The position numbers and the translations under genes are program-made. From contig JABDJM010000225.1 in NCBI GenBank assembly GCA_013002475.1, forward strand, positions 1 to 9,007: a stretch of 9,007 nt of DNA. The letters run 5' to 3'. Positions 1 through 5,847 of the stretch are shown piece by piece. Source of the stretch: Saprospiraceae bacterium. Lineage in GTDB: Bacteria; Bacteroidota; Bacteroidia; Chitinophagales; Saprospiraceae. The notes under the pieces were generated by a model. That model was not told the DNA's origin. It did no database searches and saw nothing but the letters and a program-made list of their open reading frames with translations. Positions within the stretch are counted from its first letter, which is position 1. Every line of letters begins with the position of its first letter.

Positions 1-295
1 ACATCATTCTATGCACAGAGGCATCCCGCTCCTGGATATTATCCAGAACCTTGGTCATCATATCAACCTCATTGGTTAGGGAGGCATATTTATACCCCAT
101 TTGATCCAACTCTCGCTGTAAAGCAAGTTCCTTTGGAGAGGAGTAAAAATTAATTCGGATGGTCACTACGACTATGGCGGCAAGGAATATTGCCATTAAA
201 ATACCTGATACGCGAAGGAGTTTTACCTTGACGGGTACTACCTCCTTTTCGTAGCGTAGTGTTTTTGTGTTGTAAACAAACTTCTCTTTTCTCAT
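1..295 (-). CDS. M23 family metallopeptidase, membrane-anchored, N-terminal part only (runs off left edge)
   Basis: Translating the minus strand from the ATG at 295-293 gives 98 residues with no stop before the window edge. Seen: a short basic N-terminus (MRKEKFVYNTKTLRYEKE), a hydrophobic segment at about residues 27-47 (LLRVSGILMAIFLAAIVVVT), then a charged stretch that looks like a coiled coil (about 53-90, including SSPKELALQRELDQ and KVLDNIQERD). From memory, this is the usual start of Bacteroidota lysostaphin-type M23 peptidases, which begin 'KYYYNTETLSYE', have one membrane anchor, and continue with a 'SPKE..L.RE' helix and 'VLDDIQERD'. The zinc-binding endopeptidase domain would lie outside the window and is not seen. 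The family cleaves peptide cross-links in peptidoglycan or regulates such cleavage from the periplasmic face of the inner membrane. The gene is divergent from alaS, a pairing I recall from other Bacteroidota. A good promoter lies about 80-110 bases upstream. An alternative is a non-catalytic coiled-coil membrane protein, but the N-terminal signature makes M23 much more likely. Confidence 0.82.
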   Translation of the reverse strand, partial: MRKEKFVYNTKTLRYEKEVVPVKVKLLRVSGILMAIFLAAIVVVTIRINFYSSPKELALQRELDQMGYKYASLTNEVDMMTKVLDNIQERDASVHRMM

Positions 296-374
296 TAGCC
301 CTTTATTGGCTTGTCAAAAAGGCCTACTTTTGAGGCTGTTTTTGATGAAATTTTAATCCTTAAAGGCGCGGGAG

Positions 375-405
375 CAAAAATAGCTTTTGGCCCCGTGGAT
401 TCAAA
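375..405 (-). promoter_or_regulatory. Bacteroidota-type promoter for the M23 gene
   Basis: On the minus strand, TTTG (405-402) is followed by exactly 19 bases and then TATTTTTG (382-375). This matches in full the Bacteroidota sigma-ABfr consensus, TTTG near -33 and TAnnTTTG near -7. Transcription would start near 368-370, leaving a leader of about 75 bases before the ATG at 295. It is the clearest promoter in the divergent region. The match is seen directly; activity is inferred. Confidence 0.6.
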
Positions 406-424
406 GGATGAAAAGCCCAAATCA

Positions 425-480
425 GGCAGTTTTTCCTTGGCATGTGTTAAATAATCATTCGGATTGCCAGTGGAAAAGCC
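425..480. repeat. Imperfect inverted repeat in the divergent intergenic region
   Basis: Three arm pairs face each other in order: GGC (425-427) with GCC (478-480), TTTTCC (431-436) with GGAAAA (472-477), and GGCA (439-442) with TGCC (465-468). They are separated by a one-sided AGT bulge, a TT/AGT internal loop and a 22-base central loop. It lies upstream of both divergent genes and could be an operator or a transcribed hairpin. It lacks a following T-run on the plus strand, so it does not look like an alaS attenuator. It could also be chance in an AT-rich spacer. Confidence 0.3.
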
Positions 481-573
481 GTTTTCAGGGGTTTTTTGGT
501 GTTTTTTACATTCGTAAACAGTACTGCTAAGGCAAAAACTTAACCATTTTTCCCACAAATCAGGTATGAGCCA

Positions 574-3225
574 ATGAAAGCGGCAAAAATTCGGCAAACT
601 TTTTTAGACTTCTTCGAGGGCAAATCTCACGACATTGTCCCGTCTGCCCCCATCGTCAATAAGGACGATCCGACTCTGATGTTCACTAATGCTGGCATGA
701 ACCAGTTTAAAGACTATTTTCTGGGCAATCAGGACCCAAAAAACCCCAGGATCGCAGATACTCAAAAGTGCCTGCGGGTATCCGGAAAGCATAATGACCT
801 TGAGGAGGTCGGCCGCGATAGCTATCATCATACGATGTTCGAGATGTTGGGCAACTGGTCCTTTGGTGATTACTTTAAAAAGGAGGCTATTTCCTGGGCC
901 TGGGAACTTCTTACAAAGGAATTCGGTCTGGAGCCGGAGAGGTTATACGCCTCCGTATTTGAAGGGGATCAAAAAGAAGGCCTGGAACCGGATTCTGAAG
1001 CGGCAGATCTTTGGAAAGAATATTTACCCGAGGAGCGCATCCTATATTTTGACAGAAAAGATAATTTTTGGGAGATGGGTGAAACCGGTCCTTGCGGTCC
1101 CTGCTCAGAAATCCATATTGACCTCAGGGATGCAGAGGCAAGAAAGGAAACCCCGGGCGCAGATCTTGTAAACCAGGATCACCCTCTCGTCATCGAGATT
1201 TGGAATTTAGTTTTTATTCAGTTCAATCGAAAAGCTGATGGGAGCCTGGAACCACTTCCTGCCAAGCATGTTGATACCGGGATGGGGTTTGAACGTCTTT
1301 GCATGGCGGTTCAGCAGAAAAAGTCGAACTACGATACAGACCTTTTCGAACCCTTTATAAAGAAAGTGGAAGAACTGTCTCGAAAAAAATATGATTTCCG
1401 CTATCCTAAAAGTGTCCACGAAAAAATTACCGATCCGCAAACTAAAATTGATGTTGCCATGCGGGTAGTGGTTGATCATTTAAGAGCGGTGTCCTTTTCG
1501 ATCGCTGATGGTCAGTTACCTTCAAACACTGGTGCCGGATATGTCATCAGAAGGATACTCCGAAGAGCGGTAAGGTATTACTATTCCTTTTTGGATCTTC
1601 AAGAACCAACCCTATACAAATTGGTGCCCCTTCTTTCAAGCAATTTTGGGGATACTTTTCCCGGGGTTAGAGCTCAGGAAGAACAGATCTCTAAAATCAT
1701 TCAGGGAGAGGAGAAATCCTTTTTAACAACATTAGATAACGGAATTAACCGTTTTGAATCCCTTGATGTTAAGGACGGAAAAATTGCCGGTGAAATTGCT
1801 TTTGAATTATATGACACCTTCGGTTTTCCCATTGACCTAACCAGGCTGCTGGCCGTCGAAAAAGGATGGACCGTTGATGAAGAAGGTTTTGAAACGGCTC
1901 TTTCACAGCAAAAGGAACGAGCAAGGGCTGACGCAAAAAAAGAGGTTGGAGACTGGCAGGAGATTAACGAAGGATCCAGTGACTTTGTGGGTTATGACCA
2001 ACTGGTTGTTGAAGAATCTCACATCTTAAAACACAGGATCGTTCAAATTAAGGGGAAGCCCCAATACCAGATAGTCCTAAAGACTACTCCATTTTATGCT
2101 GAAAGTGGAGGACAAAGGGGTGACAAGGGAAAGATCATTTCCGGAGATGAAGTGATTCATGTGATAGATACCCAAAAAGAAAATGACCTAACCATCCATA
2201 TAGTCGATAAGTTGCCCGGGGATACGAAGAAGCCGGTAACAGCAATGGTAGACAAGAAAAAGCGTAACGCAACTTCTCAAAACCATTCGGCGGTTCATTT
2301 AATGCATGCCGCCTTGCATCGGGTCCTTGGAAAGCACGCTCTGCAAAAAGGCCAGGACGTGGATAGCAAACGACTCAGGTTTGATTTCAGCCATTTTGAC
2401 AAGGTTACTGATGAAGAAATCAAGGAGGTTGAGTCCATGGTCAATAACAAGATCCGTGAAAACATTTTGCTTGAAGAGGATCGGAATGTTCCAATCGATG
2501 AAGCAAAAGCTGCAGGAGCACTTATGCTATTTGGAGAAAAGTATGGAGATACTGTTCGTACAATAACCTTTGACAGGGACTTTTCTATGGAGCTTTGTGG
2601 CGGTACCCATGTTTCGGCTACAGGCAAAATCGGCCAATTCAAGATCCTTTCAGAAAGCTCCGTAGCAGCCGGAATAAGACGTATAGAAGCGGTTACTGCC
2701 GAGGGTGCAGAAAAGTACAGTAACACTAAGATCCAGGAATTGGAAGAGATCCGAGGTCTTTTGAAAAATCCCAGGGATGTTTTCAAGCAAGTGGAGGTCT
2801 TAGTTGATGAAAACAAAAATCTAAAGCGTCAGATTGAGCAGTTGCAAAATGCCCAGGCAGGTGCCTTAAAAGGTCAGCTGAAAAATCAAGTTGTTGAGGC
2901 CGGCGGGATGAATGTTCTTGTCTCACAGGTCCCTATACAGGATTCAAAGGCCCTGAAAACTCTCGCTTACCAGCTCGAAAAAGAAATTGGGAATTTGGTA
3001 TTGGTGTTTGGTGCCATCGTTAAGGATAAACCACAACTTATGGTTACCATCAGTGAAGGGTTGACAAAAGAGAAGGGTCTGCATGCAGGGAACATGGTTC
3101 GTGAATTAGCCAAGCATATTCAGGGCGGCGGTGGAGGTCAACCATTTTTTGCCACCGCAGGTGGAAAAAATGCTGCTGGTCTAAAAGGGGCTCTGGATGC
3201 TGCCGCGGCCATGTTCAAGGACTAA
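574..3225 (+). CDS. alaS: Alanyl-tRNA synthetase
   Basis: This cytoplasmic class II synthetase charges tRNA-Ala with alanine using ATP and clears mischarged Ser- or Gly-tRNA-Ala. The 883 residues match the full bacterial length (E. coli about 876). The catalytic domain opens with IRQTFLDFFEGKSH and contains DPTLMFTNAGMNQFKD (32-47), TQKCLRVSGKHNDLEEVGRD (63-82, with R68 in the ATP-binding motif 2 area), MFEMLGNWSFGDYFK, and the motif 3-like GAGYVIRRILRRAVRY (320-335). The editing domain shows the zinc and active-site set HSAVH (H571, H575) and CGGTH (C675, H679). A coiled-coil-like linker follows at about 736-775, then the C-terminal C-Ala domain ending in a glycine-rich stretch (G851-G855) and AAGLKGALDAAAA. 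The ATG at 574 puts the first conserved helix at residue 6, as expected; ATG 566 is out of frame and stops after three codons. The gene is divergent from the M23 gene and convergent with the M14 gene, one base beyond its TAA. No frameshift or missing key residue is seen. Confidence 0.99.
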   Translation: MKAAKIRQTFLDFFEGKSHDIVPSAPIVNKDDPTLMFTNAGMNQFKDYFLGNQDPKNPRIADTQKCLRVSGKHNDLEEVGRDSYHHTMFEMLGNWSFGDYFKKEAISWAWELLTKEFGLEPERLYASVFEGDQKEGLEPDSEAADLWKEYLPEERILYFDRKDNFWEMGETGPCGPCSEIHIDLRDAEARKETPGADLVNQDHPLVIEIWNLVFIQFNRKADGSLEPLPAKHVDTGMGFERLCMAVQQKKSNYDTDLFEPFIKKVEELSRKKYDFRYPKSVHEKITDPQTKIDVAMRVVVDHLRAVSFSIADGQLPSNTGAGYVIRRILRRAVRYYYSFLDLQEPTLYKLVPLLSSNFGDTFPGVRAQEEQISKIIQGEEKSFLTTLDNGINRFESLDVKDGKIAGEIAFELYDTFGFPIDLTRLLAVEKGWTVDEEGFETALSQQKERARADAKKEVGDWQEINEGSSDFVGYDQLVVEESHILKHRIVQIKGKPQYQIVLKTTPFYAESGGQRGDKGKIISGDEVIHVIDTQKENDLTIHIVDKLPGDTKKPVTAMVDKKKRNATSQNHSAVHLMHAALHRVLGKHALQKGQDVDSKRLRFDFSHFDKVTDEEIKEVESMVNNKIRENILLEEDRNVPIDEAKAAGALMLFGEKYGDTVRTITFDRDFSMELCGGTHVSATGKIGQFKILSESSVAAGIRRIEAVTAEGAEKYSNTKIQELEEIRGLLKNPRDVFKQVEVLVDENKNLKRQIEQLQNAQAGALKGQLKNQVVEAGGMNVLVSQVPIQDSKALKTLAYQLEKEIGNLVLVFGAIVKDKPQLMVTISEGLTKEKGLHAGNMVRELAKHIQGGGGGQPFFATAGGKNAAGLKGALDAAAAMFKD

Positions 3226-3226
3226 C

Positions 3227-5749
3227 CTATTCGGCAGTATTCCCGTCAATTGTACTTCCAAAGAAAATGGCATTCGCCAATAGCTTTTGAGTTCCCCACC
3301 AAAAGGCCCTGAAGGTTGGATTAAAGCCAAAGGTAATTACCCGGCCCCTACCCTGCCTACTGACCACAATGGCTGATGTTCCGGCAATCTTTTCAAGATT
3401 TTCATCCGAAACATAACCCGCCAGCAAGGGGTCCTTCGAATATCGTAATGGAGCTGCATAGGCATTTTTTGGAGCCCCGTAAAAGTTGGTACCCTGATGG
3501 AATACAGGCAAACTTTTCCGCTGATATCCATAGCAAATTGGATGTGTCAGATCAAGATCATTATTAAAGATCGACCCACCTATATACTTCGCACCAGAAT
3601 CTTCTCTGGCCTTATCATAGGGTCTTGCTTTCACAAGGTCCTCTCCATCTTCAGATTTCAGGCTCTCCAGTTTGGCCAACTCCTGCCCTTTTAACCAGTC
3701 TGCCGCACCTTGCAAACCAATAATAACTCCTCCGTCATCAACCCATCTCTTAAGAGCTTCGACACCTTTAGAGTTGATCCCTGAGGGGCTGCCATCCGGG
3801 ATAATGATGACGTTATAATCAGATAGTCTAACCCGGTTAAACTGACGAGATTCAACTTTTGTGCAGGAGATCTCATAGCGCGTATCCAGTAAATGCCAAA
3901 CCTCACCAGCATCATAAGAACGAATGCCATCCCCAATTAGCATCAGGATTTTTGGCTTACGAAGAGATTCTACATTTGGGCTCCCAAGGTCTATACCCCG
4001 AGGCGTTTGTCCGGAGTCTACCCCATCGATGTGTAGCCCATATTGGCTGGCAAGTTTCTTTAACCATTTTGAAAGATTATTTCCATCCATCTTTTGATTT
4101 TGGATTGGGATAAAAATCGTCCCTCTCGGAAAATCTTTTTCATTTCCATTTACCAGAGCGGCAAACTCCCGATTGCAAACTTTAGCGCGAACTCCTTTTT
4201 GCAGAAGTTTATTGACCGCGGTCGGAGAGTAATAGTCTGACCAGGATAGCAAATAGCCATAATCGCTTTCCCCGGAAAAACTTGCGGACCCATATTCTTT
4301 CAAATTGATCTTTTCACCCAGTCCTGGATTGCTGGTGACTTCCTTGAAGGGAAGGCCGAATGCAAGCGGCAGCGTCCAGGCTGAAACATCATAAAATAAG
4401 CTATCCTGAAAGCTGGTTTGTTTTTCAAAAATACCTCGGACAAGTCTGTGTTGAAGCTGATCGGAAGGAACGAAAAAACTACCGGATTGACCTTTCACTT
4501 CATAACAATCGACCTTATGTTGAGAAAGGATTTTCAATAGGGCCTTTGCTCTCGCGGGATCCTGATCGTCCTCAATAAGATATCCTTTAACCCGGGAGCT
4601 GGCCCCCTGTTTCTTTGCATCCTCAAAGAATTGCTTTTGATACTGCAGTAACTGATCGTGCAATCCGGATCCAGCTTTCAGAGTTGACAGAGAGGTAGCT
4701 AACTGGTTTCTGATAGTAAATGGAAAGGTAAGCAGACCGTTGGCCGTCATCCTGTTATGCCCTCTGGATGAAGCTTGCTCAAAAAGGATTCCTATGCATC
4801 CATTAGCATCCGGGTAGGTAGAACCCTTACCATAATAAAAGTCGTCAAAGGATTCTTGAGAATAATATTGCGATCCTATTTTATCTAACTCGGCCGCATG
4901 GTAATTTCCAATCTCACCTGTAAGTTCTTGGTTCCTTTTGGGGGTAATTGGGTTGGTGCGACTTGGAATTCCAGGCTGAAAGAAAAAAGTACTATTGCTC
5001 CCCATCTCATGATGATCAGTCAGGACGTTGGGTTTCCATTCATGAAAAACTTTGATCCTGGCTCTTGATTCGGGGTGTTGCAATAGCAACCAATCCCTAT
5101 TCAAATCAAACCAATAATGATTGGTTCTACCTCCAGGCCAGGCTTCATTGAATTCCCGATCCGAAGGATCAGTAGCAGGGACTTCTGGCTTGTGCATATT
5201 TGCCCAGGTAGAAAAACGCTGAAGCCCATCAGGATTAAAAGCAGGATCGATGATGACTACCTGGTTCTCCAAATAGCTCAAAGCCTCGTCGGAAGCTGCC
5301 AGATAATAGGCATATAACATTGCAGCATTGGCGCCAGATGATTCATTACCATGAATACTGTAGCCCTGATACAATACCGTAGGCACTTCAGCTAATCGAA
5401 CATCTTTCTCCCCTTTTGCAAAGGATAAATGAGCTTCCTTTAATGATTCAAGGTTCTGGTGATTTTCTTCTGTGGTAATAATGAGATTTACCAGGGGTCT
5501 GTTTTCGTAGGTAGCTCCTATTTCCATGATCGTTATTCTTGGGCTGGCTTCAGCCAGGGCATACATATACTGAACTAGCTTATCATGACTTACATGCCAT
5601 TCACCCGGAACAAACCGGATCACCGACTCAGGAGTAGGTATTTTTTTATTAAAAGTTGCATTTGGAAAATAGTACTCCATGTCAACAGATTGGGCCATGG
5701 AGGTAGAAATGAAAACCAAAGACAGGAATAGAGAAAACACCTTGCTCAT
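3227..5749 (-). CDS. Secreted M14 family zinc carboxypeptidase with C-terminal glutamine-amidotransferase-like domain
   Basis: This 840-residue protein begins with a signal peptide (KVFSLFLSLVFISTSMA), with likely cleavage before Q20, so it is exported to the periplasm or beyond. The M14 domain spans about residues 40-350. Zinc ligands are H133 and E136 in GYSIHGNESSGAN, with the third most likely H247 in TDHHEMGSNS. DLNRDW (215-220) supplies the Asn-Arg pair that binds the substrate carboxylate in this family, and E324 in GILFEQASSRGH fits the catalytic glutamate. The family removes C-terminal residues from peptides; the substrate is unknown. After a middle region (about 380-590), residues 598-690 (KPKILMLIGDG to GGVIIGLQGAADWL) resemble a class I glutamine-amidotransferase or ThuA-like fold, but no nucleophile cysteine is visible. 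Length and layout match recalled Bacteroidota M14 proteins of about 830-860 residues. No T9SS sorting tail is seen. The ATG at 5749 is chosen because the signal peptide starts there; A8 precedes it instead of a Shine-Dalgarno sequence. Confidence 0.93.
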   Translation of the reverse strand: MSKVFSLFLSLVFISTSMAQSVDMEYYFPNATFNKKIPTPESVIRFVPGEWHVSHDKLVQYMYALAEASPRITIMEIGATYENRPLVNLIITTEENHQNLESLKEAHLSFAKGEKDVRLAEVPTVLYQGYSIHGNESSGANAAMLYAYYLAASDEALSYLENQVVIIDPAFNPDGLQRFSTWANMHKPEVPATDPSDREFNEAWPGGRTNHYWFDLNRDWLLLQHPESRARIKVFHEWKPNVLTDHHEMGSNSTFFFQPGIPSRTNPITPKRNQELTGEIGNYHAAELDKIGSQYYSQESFDDFYYGKGSTYPDANGCIGILFEQASSRGHNRMTANGLLTFPFTIRNQLATSLSTLKAGSGLHDQLLQYQKQFFEDAKKQGASSRVKGYLIEDDQDPARAKALLKILSQHKVDCYEVKGQSGSFFVPSDQLQHRLVRGIFEKQTSFQDSLFYDVSAWTLPLAFGLPFKEVTSNPGLGEKINLKEYGSASFSGESDYGYLLSWSDYYSPTAVNKLLQKGVRAKVCNREFAALVNGNEKDFPRGTIFIPIQNQKMDGNNLSKWLKKLASQYGLHIDGVDSGQTPRGIDLGSPNVESLRKPKILMLIGDGIRSYDAGEVWHLLDTRYEISCTKVESRQFNRVRLSDYNVIIIPDGSPSGINSKGVEALKRWVDDGGVIIGLQGAADWLKGQELAKLESLKSEDGEDLVKARPYDKAREDSGAKYIGGSIFNNDLDLTHPICYGYQRKSLPVFHQGTNFYGAPKNAYAAPLRYSKDPLLAGYVSDENLEKIAGTSAIVVSRQGRGRVITFGFNPTFRAFWWGTQKLLANAIFFGSTIDGNTAE

Positions 5750-5800
5750 GATATCTTTTTTTTAGTGCAGCTAAAAATAGGTAAACACAACAGGAAACAG
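5750..5800 (-). promoter_or_regulatory. Short leader with a weak candidate promoter for the M14 gene
   Basis: The M14 gene is cut off from the upstream same-strand gene by the terminator at 5801-5828, so its promoter should lie here. The best match is TATTTTTA on the minus strand (5779-5772), one mismatch from TAnnTTTG. No clean TTTG box sits 19-21 bases upstream. Transcription would begin near 5765, giving a very short leader that includes the A8 run (5763-5756) just before GATATC and the ATG. Confidence 0.3.
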
Positions 5801-5828
5801 AAAAGGCTCCGACAAGTCGGAGCCTTTT
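5801..5828 (-). terminator. Rho-independent terminator of the large surface-protein gene
   Basis: A perfect 12-bp stem, AAAAGGCTCCGA (5801-5812) with TCGGAGCCTTTT (5817-5828), encloses a 4-base loop. On the minus strand the stem ends in TTTT followed by CTGTTT, and it begins 19 bases beyond the TAG at 5850-5848. The A-tract on one arm makes it symmetrical, so it could also stop plus-strand transcripts, though no plus-strand gene ends here. Confidence 0.9.
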
Positions 5829-5847
5829 CTTAGGGTTCATTTTTCGC

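Larger units (their letters stand above)
302..515 (+). promoter_or_regulatory. alaS: Region holding candidate alaS promoters (weak)
   Basis: No plus-strand promoter is as clear as the one for the M23 gene. Two candidates are visible. TACTTTTG at 325-332 fits TAnnTTTG exactly, with TTTA (one mismatch to TTTG) 19 bases upstream at 302-305; it would give a leader of over 230 bases. TACATTCG at 508-515 has one mismatch and would give a leader of about 50 bases, but its upstream box is poor (TTTC at 483-486). The rest of 296-573 is AT-rich non-coding sequence. The alaS start has no strong Shine-Dalgarno sequence, only AGG at 562-564, as is common in this phylum. Confidence 0.25.

Noticed and set aside
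566..577. ATG just upstream of alaS as an alternative start or leader peptide
   Set aside because: It is out of frame with alaS and encodes only three residues before TGA; it is too short to judge.
2295..2816. 173-codon minus-strand open frame inside alaS
   Set aside because: It lies wholly opposite the conserved editing domain of alaS; its Ser-rich composition is what the complement of Lys/Glu/Asp codons gives.
3128..3158. Hairpin GCGGTGG (3128-3134) / CCACCGC (3152-3158) near the end of alaS, considered as a terminator
   Set aside because: It lies inside the conserved glycine-rich codons of the C-Ala domain, about 70 bases before the stop, with a 17-base loop and no T-run directly after it.
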